DNA of 64,000 bases from the NCBI GenBank assembly GCA_963743705.1, contig CAVUQS010000021.1:372001-436000 (forward strand), written 5' to 3'. The notes beneath the pieces are model-generated. The model saw nothing but the letters and a program-made list of their open reading frames with translations. It was not told the origin of the DNA and did no database searches. Below are positions 1 through 7,559 of this stretch, piece after piece (positions within the stretch are counted from its first letter, which is position 1; each line of letters starts with the position of its first letter). The DNA is from PALSA-243 sp963743705. GTDB lineage: Bacteria; Acidobacteriota; Terriglobia; Bryobacterales; Bryobacteraceae. Position numbers and translations under genes: made by a program.

Positions 1-136
1 CAATCATCGTCTGATCCGGCTCCAGAAGAATGTCGATGGCGATGAGCTTGTCGCCTGCAGCTTGCTCCCCTGCCGGTGACGCGATGGCGGCGCCTAGCAA
101 AAGCCCACACACGACCCATCTTGTTAGTGGAATCAC
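1..136 (-). CDS. Secreted protein, N-terminal part only (possible 2'-5' RNA ligase-like)
   Basis: This is the beginning of a minus-strand gene that leaves the window at the left edge. A GTG start at 134-136 follows a good GGAGAG ribosome binding site. The visible 45 residues form a signal peptide (VIPLTRWVVCGLLLGAAIAS) and then a segment containing AIDILLEPDQTMI. Secreted 2'-5' RNA ligase-like proteins of soil bacteria begin in a similar way as I remember them, but no catalytic HxT motif is inside the window, so the function is a weak guess. The start and the export signal are well supported. Confidence 0.5.
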   Translation of the reverse strand, partial: MIPLTRWVVCGLLLGAAIASPAGEQAAGDKLIAIDILLEPDQTMI

Positions 137-338
137 GAAACTCTCCTCAAGATTGCTTTTCAAACTCACCGCCACGATGACGCGCACCAGGAGCCAGACT
201 CAAGAATTCTGGGCGGGACGGACGACGGCATAGGGACCGGTGGTGATCACTAAGCCGCTCGGGCCAGTTCCTATAACGCCGTCTTCCTGCCCCTAACGCT
301 TTTGCGCCAGGCCAAAAGGTCGGTAAACACTTCGCGGC

Positions 339-818
339 TTACCGCTCCCTTGTCGCCCCAGGCAAGACCGATTGAGCCAAGCGGCCACCAAAACCTATCA
401 GCGGCATCAGCGATAGCAGGTAGGCTGCGTGATACCAAGCTGGATAATCCGCCCAAACATTGAAGAAGGAAATAGGCAAATGATGAAGCATGGAACCAAG
501 TAGCAAGAGCGCACCAAGCCACCAGGCCGCTTTCCGGTTCGCCTTGGCAGTCGTCACAGCAAGAAAGCCTGACGAAATCGAACAGACCGAAGCCAGGGCC
601 AGCCGCGAAAGCAGCATCGCAAAGTTGTATGCCTTCGTAGGCTCAGCAGTCGCATAAGCACTCCACCCCGTGCGGAGCAAGAAAAGGCCGGCTAATCCAA
701 TAGCGATCCAGGCGACCACTCCCGCAAGGACGCCGGTTACGACAGGAAGTGTCTGTCCGCTGCAAATGGAACGCCGGAGGGGTGTGCAGATCGCACTCAT
801 CAGACGATGGTGACACAA
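339..818 (-). CDS. Small multi-pass membrane protein, unknown function
   Basis: The 159-residue product has four likely membrane segments: roughly residues 26-49, 68-90, 97-115 and 128-150. The short loops carry a Trp/Tyr-rich stretch (NVWADYPAWYHAAY) just before the last helix. I recognise no catalytic motif and no named family. The first ATG is used, but the start is uncertain: M7 is an alternative, and the first ~20 residues (CHHRLMSAICTPLRRS) do not look membrane-related. It has no close partner; the flanking genes are unrelated secreted proteins. Confidence 0.5.
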   Translation of the reverse strand: MCHHRLMSAICTPLRRSICSGQTLPVVTGVLAGVVAWIAIGLAGLFLLRTGWSAYATAEPTKAYNFAMLLSRLALASVCSISSGFLAVTTAKANRKAAWWLGALLLLGSMLHHLPISFFNVWADYPAWYHAAYLLSLMPLIGFGGRLAQSVLPGATRER

Positions 819-927
819 ATCGAGAGGTTTCTCGCGATAGAACTCGCAAAACGCCTCTCGGCTGCTCTCGTGATTCTATTGACGATTTGTCGAATTCCGT
901 TGCGGCCGTTCGTCGATATAGTGAAGA

Positions 928-1455
928 TCAACGCCTAGCCACGAGCGTCGCCGTGTTCGTCTGAAGACAGAAGCTTCGCCCATAAATCCAGACTTCGACG
1001 CCAGAACCGTTCACCTTTACATCGCTTGTGGGGGCGTCACCCTCTTCGCATCGGTAATCGTGAACCACCTTTTCCGTCTTGAAACCGAGTGCCCGCAGTA
1101 TCGCCCTCTCGAACTTATTTCCCCTGTTGACCGTCCTCACTGTTGGCACGCTTGTGACGGTGTCGACGAGGACGAAGTGGTACGTCACGTCAAGATTCGT
1201 TTGGCTCTGAACCGATCCGAATGCCTTCGCGCTTGCGACAGCTGTGGGAGTAAGCACAGGATTCCCTGAAACGATCGTGATTACGCCAATACTGAGATTG
1301 AGGCGGACATCGCCCTGAATTCGGGCCTGTTCACCAAGCCGGGGGTAATGAACGCTCGCGATCTTCGATTTCAACACGTCTTCCGCACTCTGTGCGAAAG
1401 CCGTTCCGATAAGCAGACATGCGACCGTGGAAGCCCTGCTAAGCTGCGTCTTCAA
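928..1455 (-). CDS. Secreted TonB C-terminal-like domain protein
   Basis: The 175-residue product has a signal peptide (MKTQLSRASTVACLLIGTAFAQ). Residues about 37-75 read YPRLGEQARIQGDVRLNLSI and then a conserved Gly-Asn-Pro-Val-Leu, which follows the TonB C-terminal pattern YPxxARxxxIxGxVxLxxxI. Acidobacteria carry many such single-domain secreted TonB-like proteins without the Pro-rich linker or N-terminal anchor of true TonB, so it probably does not energise a receptor in the classical way. The remainder (residues 90-175) has two cysteines (C137 and C164) and no motif I recognise. It stands alone. Confidence 0.6.
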   Translation of the reverse strand: MKTQLSRASTVACLLIGTAFAQSAEDVLKSKIASVHYPRLGEQARIQGDVRLNLSIGVITIVSGNPVLTPTAVASAKAFGSVQSQTNLDVTYHFVLVDTVTSVPTVRTVNRGNKFERAILRALGFKTEKVVHDYRCEEGDAPTSDVKVNGSGVEVWIYGRSFCLQTNTATLVARR

Positions 1456-1653
1456 CGTCTCAGCACCCTTCAGTTTATTGTATCCGCTAGGCGGTTCATC
1501 ATTGTGTCACCCGCTCAGGAAATAACTTCCGGATATGTGACGTTATCGTAGAGGTGCCGCATAACCCCAGGGGGCCTTGGCACAACTAAATACGAGTAAC
1601 CGACAGACAAGGGCAAATTGGTCGTCGTGAGAGAACCCGACCAATCACGGCTC

Positions 1654-2476
1654 TCACAAGCATCGAACGATTAGCATGGTCTGGTCGTCATCCTGTTTCC
1701 CGAATTTCAGAGCCGTCGCGCGCATGATGCTGAAAAGTTCAGGCAGTTCCTGACTTGCCGACCTGCCGAGCACTTCCTTTAAGGGCGCGATTCCCATTTC
1801 TCTTCCCTTTCGGTCAAAAACTTCCGTCAGCCCGTCGGTAAGGAGTACAAAGATGTCGCCGGTTTGGCAAACCACTTCTGTCGAGCGAAAAGTCTGGTGC
1901 GGAAGAATCCCCAATGGTAAATCCAATGCTGGGTACTCCCTGACCTCGCCGCAGGACCGCACATAGTGCAGCAAAGGAGGGTGCCCTGCGAGTGTCAGGT
2001 TGAAAATCCGCCCGGTCCATTGCAGAACTCCAACCGTGGCGAACATGTTGGGCGTCTTCAGCGGGTAAAGCGCGCGATGCACTTCCGCCAACAGGTCAGT
2101 TGTGGAAGCGTCTTTCACGCTGGTGCGCATGGCCGTCTTGAACATGGCCATCAGCAATCCGGCAGAGACACCGTGGCCAGAGACATCTGCCACATATCTC
2201 GTCCACGATTCCCCGTCCTCGGCAACGTCTACCAAATCGCCGCCTACTTCCCCGCTTGGAACTGAGATCCCATAGATTTCAAATGATCGAATGGTCTTGT
2301 GAATTGGCGGCACCAGCGCTCGATGAATTTCGGCTGCCATCGCAATTTCGTTGTGCGCTCGAAAGAAGCGGGCGCCCTGACTTCGAATGACAACAATGAA
2401 GAGCGCATAGCCCGCCGCCACCGCGGCGATACCAATGGCCCCAAGTACCTCGAGTTGCCGGTGCATTGGCGAGCTA
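1654..2476 (-). pseudogene. SpoIIE/PP2C-type phosphatase, C-terminal fragment of an IS-interrupted gene
   Basis: This fragment holds one membrane segment (LGAIGIAAVAAGYALFIVVI) and then a complete SpoIIE-type serine phosphatase domain. The PP2C-like metal motifs are visible: SGEVGGDLVDV, VADVSGHGVSAGLL, FATVGVLQW, LAGHPPLLHY, LLTDGLTEVFD and the terminal DDQTMLIVR. The open frame continues upstream into the IS630 element as far as 2688, but everything above 2476 is element DNA. Start codons at 2464-2466 (host) or 2509-2511 (inside the element) could still give a shortened phosphatase of about 270-285 residues. The missing N-terminus is at 3675-3985. The fragment's own domain is intact, so it may retain activity without its sensor/membrane half. 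Confidence 0.85.
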
Positions 2477-2503
2477 GGTCTATGACCGCTTGAAGATCTG
2501 GTA
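2477..2503 (+). repeat. Left terminal inverted repeat of the IS630 element
   Basis: The left end begins GGTCTATGACCGC and matches the reverse complement of 3646-3672 at 22 of 27 positions. The match extends outward through the flanking CTA because the TA target is duplicated. Confidence 0.88.
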
Positions 2504-2546
2504 AAAACCATTTTTATGTAGAATTGTTTTGGCGCATACTCGAGGT

Positions 2547-3023
2547 ATGGGTCGTCCACCTCTGGGTTTTGATATCGCGCCGAAGCATCAAAGAGAGCTT
2601 GCCAACCTATTGAGCGGCGGCGTCCAGCAGGTTCGGGTGGTCCTGCGCGCCTTGGCTTTGCTGCAACTGGCAAAGGGCGCCAGCGCACCGCAAATCGCCA
2701 ACGTAGTCCCGCTCACTGCCGAAGCCATACGTAGCATCGGCCGTCGGTATCTGCAGGGCGGCTGGGAGCGCGCATTGTACGAAAAACAGCGACCTGGAGC
2801 GGCGGAAGTGCTCGATGACAGCCAGAAGCAACGTTTGATTGCAATGGTATGCAGCAATCCGCCGGAAGGTCGCGCTCATTGGACCGTCCGTCTGGTAGCG
2901 GAAGAAGCCGTCAAACGCAAATTGGTTCCCCGTGTAGGAAGGGAAACCGTCCGAATTCTCCTGCTCACCCACGATCTCAAACCGTGGCGGGAAAAAAATG
3001 TGGGTGGTGGCCGACCTCGATGA
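2547..3023 (+). CDS. IS630 transposase, N-terminal frame (helix-turn-helix part)
   Basis: This frame encodes the DNA-binding half of the transposase. It has a helix-turn-helix region around GASAPQIANVVPLTAEAIRSI and the family's linker LLTHDLKPWREK near the end. The ATG at 2547 gives MGRPPLGFDIAP, a usual start for the family; a TTG at 2529 would add six residues. After the A7 run at about 2991-2997 the frame leaves the transposase reading and stops at 3023 (VGGGRPR). The catalytic half continues in the +1 frame from 2998. In related elements the sequence KPWREKMW is continuous, so the split is probably a one-A insertion, unless slippage rescues it. Confidence 0.8.
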   Translation: MGRPPLGFDIAPKHQRELANLLSGGVQQVRVVLRALALLQLAKGASAPQIANVVPLTAEAIRSIGRRYLQGGWERALYEKQRPGAAEVLDDSQKQRLIAMVCSNPPEGRAHWTVRLVAEEAVKRKLVPRVGRETVRILLLTHDLKPWREKNVGGGRPR

Positions 3024-3675
3024 AGAATACATCACCAAGATGGAAGACGTCTTGGAGGTATACGAACGGCCTTATGACCAGCAAGAACCGGTAGTCTGTC
3101 TGGATGAGAAGCCGATCACCTTGCACGCCGGTGTGCGACCCGCGTCGCCGGCGGCACCTGGACGGGAAGCGCGGCGAGATAACGAATATGAACGCTGCGG
3201 CACCGCCAATGTCTTCTGCGCCGTAGAGCCAAAGGCCGGGCGGCATTTCACCTTCCCCACACCAGACCGTTCAGGCTTCGAGTTCGCCCGGATGACGGTC
3301 GAGTTGGCACTGGCATACCCGGAAGCGAAGACTATCCATCTAGTGATGGACAACCTGAACATCCATCGCCGGAAAGCACTGGCGGACGTCTTCGGTGCGG
3401 AAATGGCGACACAAGTCTGGGATCGGTTCACCGTGCATTACACGCCGACTCACGGCAGCTGGCTGAATCAAGCGGAGATTGAAATCGGGCTGTTCTCACG
3501 GCAGTGCCTCGGGAAACGGCGCATCCCCACTCTGAAGATCTTAAAAGCAGAGGCCAGAGCCTGGAACCGCCGCATGAATCGTGACCGTGTCAAAATTAAT
3601 TGGAAATTCGACCGCCAAGCCGCTCGCCGGAAGTTCGGTTACAAATACCAATTTTTCACGCGGTCAAAGACCTAG
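2998..3675 (+). CDS. IS630 transposase, catalytic DDE frame
   Basis: This 225-residue frame carries the DDE catalytic triad: D36 in VVCLDEKPITL, D118 in HLVMDNLNIH and E160 in SWLNQAEIEIGLF. The opening MWVVADLDEEYITKMEDVL is the normal continuation of KPWREK in this family, so the ATG at 2998 is probably an internal Met and not a true start. Its stop codon TAG (3673-3675) is made of the duplicated target TA plus the first host base, so the reading frame has no stop inside the element itself. Expression depends on a +1 shift at the A7 run or on independent initiation. Confidence 0.8.
   Translation: MWVVADLDEEYITKMEDVLEVYERPYDQQEPVVCLDEKPITLHAGVRPASPAAPGREARRDNEYERCGTANVFCAVEPKAGRHFTFPTPDRSGFEFARMTVELALAYPEAKTIHLVMDNLNIHRRKALADVFGAEMATQVWDRFTVHYTPTHGSWLNQAEIEIGLFSRQCLGKRRIPTLKILKAEARAWNRRMNRDRVKINWKFDRQAARRKFGYKYQFFTRSKT
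3646..3672 (+). repeat. Right terminal inverted repeat of the IS630 element
   Basis: The right end finishes GCGGTCAAAGACC and is the inverted partner of 2477-2503. It overlaps the last codons of the transposase. Confidence 0.88.
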
Positions 3676-3985
3676 AGGCAATCAATTGCGATCCCGTATT
3701 GACGCGTGCGTTGAAGTAAGAGAAGAGAGCTTGAACGATCATGAACACCGGGATCAGCCAGTAGCGTTGCCAAAGCCAGGCGGCGGCATAAGCAACGGCC
3801 ATTCCCCCTCCGATCACAACGCTCAAGAAGATGTCGAGCGGCGAAAGATAGGTGGTGCTCATCAGCAAAAACAACACACTGATGGAGGCAAAAAGCGAGA
3901 AGACGGCGCCATAAAAGCAGATCTTCGCCGCCCGGGGAGTTGATTTCCAGCGGACCTGGTACGGAGACTGGGCGGCTTCTTTCAC
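3675..3985 (-). pseudogene. SpoIIE-type phosphatase, N-terminal membrane half (IS-interrupted)
   Basis: This minus-strand frame starts at a GTG (3983-3985) with GAGGG upstream and encodes three or four membrane segments: about residues 21-43 (AKICFYGAVFSLFASISVLFL), 48-70 and 73-90. Reading on, it runs into the IS630 element and ends at an element-supplied stop near 3656. If 2477-3674 is removed, the host reading is continuous (GSQLIASSSPMHRQLEVLGAI) and gives a 377-residue membrane-anchored phosphatase. The coordinates here cover host DNA only. The free fragment would be a short membrane peptide without catalytic function. Confidence 0.82.
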
Positions 3986-4175
3986 GGGGATGAACCCTCA
4001 AATTCTGGTGGCGCAGTTTAACAACTCCAGACCTTGGTGTCAATTCAGAGATGAAAGTCACCCTCTCGCGATTTCACGCTTTGAGCCTTCCGGACACCTG
4101 CCGCGCTGAGCGTGCCTCGGGGCGACCCGCACGCCGTTTTGCGACCAGTTGCCCTCACCGTAGGCTCGAACGAAG

Positions 4176-4469
4176 ATGGTAACGATGCAGCGAAGGAAGA
4201 CAATCACCAGCTTTGCCACCGTGGGTGCTGTCTTGTTCGGTGGATTTATGCTGGTCGGCGCCATCCTGCTCGGGCACATACGCCCAACGTGGATGGAGTT
4301 GGATTACGTGCTGCCCTGCGCCGGTGGCGGACTGTTTTTCGGTGCGCTGCTGGGCCTGATCACCGGACGCGGCACAACCGATGAAGCGACCACCCAGTCT
4401 CCGATAACGCTGTTTAGAACGAAGTGGCCTTGCCTTCGGCGGCGGCCACAGACGCTTCGCGTGTGGTAA
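4176..4469 (+). CDS. Small two-helix membrane protein, unknown function
   Basis: The product is 97 residues. Two hydrophobic stretches (about residues 12-33 and 44-62, the second with GGGLFFGALLGLITGRG) suggest a small inner-membrane protein. The Arg/Trp-rich tail from residue 70 on overlaps a decayed minus-strand frame and may not be native. M4 (MQRRKTITSF) is an equally likely start. I recognise no family. Confidence 0.4.
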   Translation: MVTMQRRKTITSFATVGAVLFGGFMLVGAILLGHIRPTWMELDYVLPCAGGGLFFGALLGLITGRGTTDEATTQSPITLFRTKWPCLRRRPQTLRVW

Positions 4470-4759
4470 TCTTCAGGCGAATGGTATTCCGCCCCGACCC
4501 GCGAACCACGTTGGTCCAGAGAGTTCTCAGCTCCTCGGAAGTGTCCTATTTCCAAGTAGCTACAATTCAAATCCCATAGCGAGTCCGATCCTCGAAGGAT
4601 TCCTTCAAACGGCGTTATCGAAAGCGTCCCGGCCCGTGCTGCGCTCTGCTCTTGCGTCAATTCCCGCCGGGGCGCTTCCGATACAACGCTAACGTGTTTC
4701 GTCCAAAACGCCGTTTTCTTGTCGTCATCGGCCAAATCTGTCTGCACGGCGCTCGACAT
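4415..4759 (-). pseudogene. Possible frameshifted remnant of a small gene
   Basis: Two minus-strand frames join plausibly. One runs from 4759 through DDKKTAFWTKHVSVVSEAP to WDLNCSYLEIG, and a second reads DTSEELRTLWTNVV, then GRNTIRLKITTREASVAAAE, and ends at a TAA (4415-4417). A one-base shift near 4550 would make one protein of about 115 residues. The composition of the second half looks protein-like. I recognise no family. It is divergent from, and close to, the TIGR03435 gene. This call is speculative. Confidence 0.25.
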
Positions 4760-4778
4760 CGCACCGTCAAGCAAGATC

Positions 4779-5519
4779 ATGAGGCTCGCAATTCTTCTTG
4801 TCATCAACTCGCTCGCAATTAGCGCCGCAACTGCTCAAGATCAACCGCCTCAGCCCTCGCGCGCCTTTGACGTATGCTCTGTGAAGCCCAGTTCAGGCCG
4901 GCAAACGTCCGCGTTTCGCCGCGATCCGGGTGGAGGGTTCACAGCCGCCGAGATACCTGCAGTGTCCTTGGTGACATCGGCCTTCGATGTTGGGGTGTTT
5001 CAAATCTTTGGGTTGCCGGCATGGGCCACGAGTGACCCGTATGATGTGGCGTGCAAGGACACTGAGCCCACTGATGCGAACGAGCAGAACCAGCAACGTA
5101 CGAGGTCAGGCATCGAGGCGTTGCTGGCGGATAGATTCCGTCTCCAGTATCATCGCGACACAAAACGCCTGCCGGTGGCGACGTTGAGGGTAAGCGAGCG
5201 AGGCCTGAAGTTGGCGCCATCGAAAAGCAGCGCTAAACCGGCTGGTAGCTATGGCCCGCGTTTCCTGAAAGCGGAGGCCTGGAGCATGGCGGACCTGGCC
5301 AGGGCGATACAGTCACTCGCACGCGAAAGGGTCATCGACAAAACCGGTCTCACCGACCGCTACGACTTCGATCTGGCGTGGACCCCTGAAAACGGTCTCC
5401 CTGACGTACCTCTCTTGGCTAACGTCCTGAATGACCGGCTCGGCTTGACGATCAAGCGGTCCCCGGAAAATACCGAAGTCATCATTATCGATCACCTTGA
5501 GAAGCCTCCCGGAAATTGA
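4779..5519 (+). CDS. TIGR03435-family secreted protein
   Basis: The ATG at 4779 gives a clear signal peptide (MRLAILLVINSLAISAATAQ) followed by AFDVCSVKPSS, the usual N-terminal motif of TIGR03435 proteins (F-E/D-V-A-S-I-K-P-S). Near the C-terminus, VIDKTGLTDRYDFDLAWTPE matches the family's GLTGxYDFxLxWTP signature. The mature part of about 227 residues fits the family. TIGR03435 proteins are greatly expanded in Solibacter-like soil acidobacteria; their function is unknown. An upstream ATG at 4719 would add 20 residues in front of the signal peptide and is unlikely. Confidence 0.85.
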   Translation: MRLAILLVINSLAISAATAQDQPPQPSRAFDVCSVKPSSGRQTSAFRRDPGGGFTAAEIPAVSLVTSAFDVGVFQIFGLPAWATSDPYDVACKDTEPTDANEQNQQRTRSGIEALLADRFRLQYHRDTKRLPVATLRVSERGLKLAPSKSSAKPAGSYGPRFLKAEAWSMADLARAIQSLARERVIDKTGLTDRYDFDLAWTPENGLPDVPLLANVLNDRLGLTIKRSPENTEVIIIDHLEKPPGN

Positions 5520-5600
5520 GGGCTGAGGTGGTCTACCAACCAGGATTCCAGCCCGTGCTGCGGTCCCGGCGTGCGTTCCGGCCGAATAGACTAGAGTTGG

Positions 5601-6128
5601 ATGGGCCGAATCACCTACGTACTCCACTCTGACCTCACGCCAGAATCTGTTGCGGAAGTGTTGCGCCATTCAATTGACGAAGAGCGGAGGGCCATCTTTT
5701 CGCTATCTGGATACCAAGGCGACCGTCCGCTTCTTGGTGAGGTGGGCGGCGGCACGTTTAGAGTCCAGCGCCGCAGATATTACCGGAATGATTTCGCACC
5801 GCATTTCTATGCGCGATTTGGATCAGAGGAAGGGGGAACGAGGATCGAGGGTTACTTCGATGCCCGAGTTTGGGTTAAGTACTTCATGCGAATCTGGCTA
5901 TGCTTTGCTATTCTGATCGGCGCGCCGATATTCATCGCTTCTAGCATTGGTGTCGCGACAGGACGTCAACACGTCACTGATGATACCTGGGTCGGCTTGG
6001 TAGTGCCTCCGGCCCTAATGCTATTTGGAGTTTTCCTCCCAAAGCTTGGAAGTCTGCTCGGCCGAGCTGACCGGCAGTTCATGCTGGAACAGCTACAGAG
6101 GGACCTCCATGCACTGATCCTGAACTGA
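5601..6128 (+). CDS. Hypothetical membrane protein with cytosolic N-terminal domain
   Basis: The product is 175 residues. Residues 1-92 are soluble and mixed alpha/beta, with TYVLHSDLTPESVAEVLRHS and RVQRRRYYRNDFAPHFYARF. Two membrane helices follow at about 94-117 and 129-150, with an amphipathic C-terminal tail. The layout of a small cytosolic domain followed by a two-helix hairpin resembles uncharacterised membrane proteins common in acidobacteria. No catalytic residues are evident. Confidence 0.6.
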   Translation: MGRITYVLHSDLTPESVAEVLRHSIDEERRAIFSLSGYQGDRPLLGEVGGGTFRVQRRRYYRNDFAPHFYARFGSEEGGTRIEGYFDARVWVKYFMRIWLCFAILIGAPIFIASSIGVATGRQHVTDDTWVGLVVPPALMLFGVFLPKLGSLLGRADRQFMLEQLQRDLHALILN

Positions 6129-6511
6129 ATTGCCCTCGGAGGAAGATATCCAGATCGGCGCTTCGAAGCTGGCATGCCACGTTGTATCGGTTCCAGAACG
6201 GTGGCCAGGGCCGTACATCTGATGGAACCACCGTGTACACGACAATAAGGCTAGGCGAGCGTCTCCCAGACAGCCTCTTTAAATTCGAACCGCCGCCCGG
6301 CGCTCGCAGGCTCGACCCGCACTAGCGTTGACCGGCTACGCAGCCCAGGATTATCTCTCCGCGCTAACCCCGCCCCTCTGCGCCTCCGCGTCGAATCCCG
6401 GTCACAACCTTTCAAGAATCTTCATCCCTCTGATCCCAAATAACTTCCGCCTCTCACCCCGCCGAAAGTTACCACCACCCTCCCCATAATGGAATCAGGA
6501 GCTACTTCCAC
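6129..6511 (+). other. Intergenic stretch with one copy of a dispersed repeat
   Basis: No convincing gene is visible. It holds a copy of the CTCTGCGCCTC-CGCGTCGAA motif at 6376-6395 and, at its end, an AGGAGC ribosome binding site for the next gene. The rest is unremarkable. Confidence 0.6.
6376..6395 (+). repeat. Dispersed intergenic repeat, copy 1 (degenerate)
   Basis: It reads CTCTGCGCCTCCGCGTCGAA. It shares the CTCxGCG...GCGTCGAA core with copies at 7290-7316, 11732-11762 and 14358-14387. Confidence 0.55.
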
Positions 6512-7216
6512 ATGACCGACACTCACCTCACCGCAACCCCGGCCACCGGCCCGCGCACCGAATCCGGCAAGCGCCGCGTCAGCTTCAACGCTTTTCGCCA
6601 CGGACTCACCAGCAAAGTCCACGTCCACACTCCCGAAGAATCCGAAGCCTTCCGCACTCACTGCCAGGCCTATCAAGCCGAACTAGCTCCCATCGGAATC
6701 CAAGAGACAGACTTGGTTCAGCTGATAGCCGAAGACCGCTGGCGACTCAAGCGCGCCCGCTCCATCGAGAGCAACATCTTCGCCGCCGGCATCAACGCCC
6801 ACGCCGGCGAAATCGAATCCGGCGATGAACAAATCGACAACGCCCTCGCCGAAGGCAAAACCTGGGTCGAGCAGTCCAAATTCCTCGCCCTCATCACCCT
6901 CTACGAGCAGCGCATCAACCGCGCCATCGAAAAGAACACCGCCCAAGTCCGCGCTCTACAAACCGCCCGCCGCGAAGCCTACGCGCAAGCCGAACAAGAA
7001 GCCATCATGCTCACCGAATACGCCGAGCAGAAAGGCGAAACCTATCGCCCCGGCGACGATTTCCTCCCCGCCTCCGAGCACGGCCAGTTTGTTTATTCGC
7101 CCGCCAAAATCGCCCGCATCCTCGACCGCAAATTCCGTCTCCACCAAGCCCTCTGGGGCCGCAAACCCATGCCATACCCCTTCGACGACCGCGACGCCCA
7201 GCCCGAAGCCGCCTGA
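6512..7216 (+). CDS. Uncharacterised protein with N-terminal TESGKxxxSxNAxxHGLTS motif
   Basis: The 234-residue protein opens with GPRTESGKRRVSFNAFRHGL and then TSKVHVHTPEESEAF. This Gly-Pro/Thr...Gly-Lys...Asn-Ala...His-Gly-Leu-Thr head is typical of a multi-copy family seen in acidobacteria and other soil phyla, whose function I do not know. The centre (residues 60-180) is strongly charged and probably coiled-coil. Codon use leans heavily to C-ending codons compared with neighbours, and copies of the dispersed repeat lie on both sides, which hints at a mobile or recently spread unit. The start is supported by AGGAGC eleven bases upstream. Confidence 0.75.
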   Translation: MTDTHLTATPATGPRTESGKRRVSFNAFRHGLTSKVHVHTPEESEAFRTHCQAYQAELAPIGIQETDLVQLIAEDRWRLKRARSIESNIFAAGINAHAGEIESGDEQIDNALAEGKTWVEQSKFLALITLYEQRINRAIEKNTAQVRALQTARREAYAQAEQEAIMLTEYAEQKGETYRPGDDFLPASEHGQFVYSPAKIARILDRKFRLHQALWGRKPMPYPFDDRDAQPEAA

Positions 7217-7289
7217 CGATTTTGTTTTATCGGCGTCCATCTGCGTTTATCGGCGGCTAATAATTCGGCGTGCCTAAACTCCGTGTTTT

Positions 7290-7316
7290 TCTCCGCTTCT
7301 CAGCGTCTCTGCGTCG
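7290..7316 (+). repeat. Dispersed intergenic repeat, copy 2
   Basis: The core is CTCCGCTTCTCAGCGTCTCTGCGTCGAAA, preceded at 7233-7262 by CCATCTGCGTTTATCGGCGG, a second half often linked to such repeats. It lies between the preceding CDS and the lysine promoter. Confidence 0.6.
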
Positions 7317-7332
7317 AAAAGAGGCATCCCCT

Positions 7333-7362
7333 TTGACGCCGCCCCTCACTCTTCGCTATCCT
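7333..7362 (+). promoter_or_regulatory. Probable sigma70 promoter of the lysine operon
   Basis: TTGACG at 7333-7338 and TATCCT at 7357-7362 are separated by 18 bases. Transcription from this pair would start at about 7369-7371, exactly where the lysine riboswitch begins, which makes the assignment more credible than the boxes alone. Confidence 0.6.
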
Positions 7363-7371
7363 GTGTTTTTC

Positions 7372-7523
7372 ACGGTAGAGGTGCGGCGGCCAGGAGTAGC
7401 GGGGTTTGTTTTTCCGATTGCGTTTCGGAAATCCAGCGAAAGGGGCCGGGAATCATCCCGCCGAAACTGTTGGGGCGCGCAAGCTCTCGCGGTTGGGGAG
7501 TCCGGCTAAATCCGGCTCACTGT
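7372..7523 (+). ncRNA. Lysine riboswitch (L-box)
   Basis: The leader contains the conserved lysine-riboswitch blocks in order: GGTAGAGGTGCGGC followed by CAGGAGTAG (7375-7400), GCGAAAGGGGCC...CCGCCGAA (7437-7465), and the downstream helices including GTTGGGGAGTCCGGC (7491-7506) and CTCACTGTCAC (7516-7526). A short P1 closes ACGGT (7372-7376) with ACTGT (7519-7523), allowing one G-U pair. The size (about 152 nt) and spacing fit the L-box class. It stands directly in front of a diaminopimelate/lysine operon and is followed by a terminator-like hairpin, so an OFF switch in response to lysine is the natural reading. Confidence 0.9.
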
Positions 7524-7559
7524 CACTCGTTCTAAAGCGGGTGGAGCGCTATCGGGATC

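Larger units (their letters stand above)
2477..3672 (+). mobile_element. IS630-family insertion sequence, 1196 bp
   Basis: The element is bounded by terminal inverted repeats at 2477-2503 and 3646-3672 (22 of 27 positions match; both outer ends read GGTCT). It is flanked by the dinucleotide TA at 2475-2476 and 3673-3674, the target duplication typical of IS630/mariner-type elements. It encodes a DDE transposase split into two overlapping frames. It sits inside the SpoIIE phosphatase gene, in the opposite orientation. Removing 1198 bp (the element plus one TA) joins the two host halves in frame, which fixes the boundaries with good confidence. Confidence 0.93.

Noticed and set aside
2985..3003. 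Programmed -1 frameshift of the usual A-AAA-AAG type
   Set aside because: The catalytic frame is +1 relative to the first frame, so the standard -1 mechanism does not join them.
7233..7262. The CCATCTGCGTTTATCGGCGG stretch as part of the riboswitch
   Set aside because: It lies upstream of the promoter boxes and belongs with the dispersed repeat.
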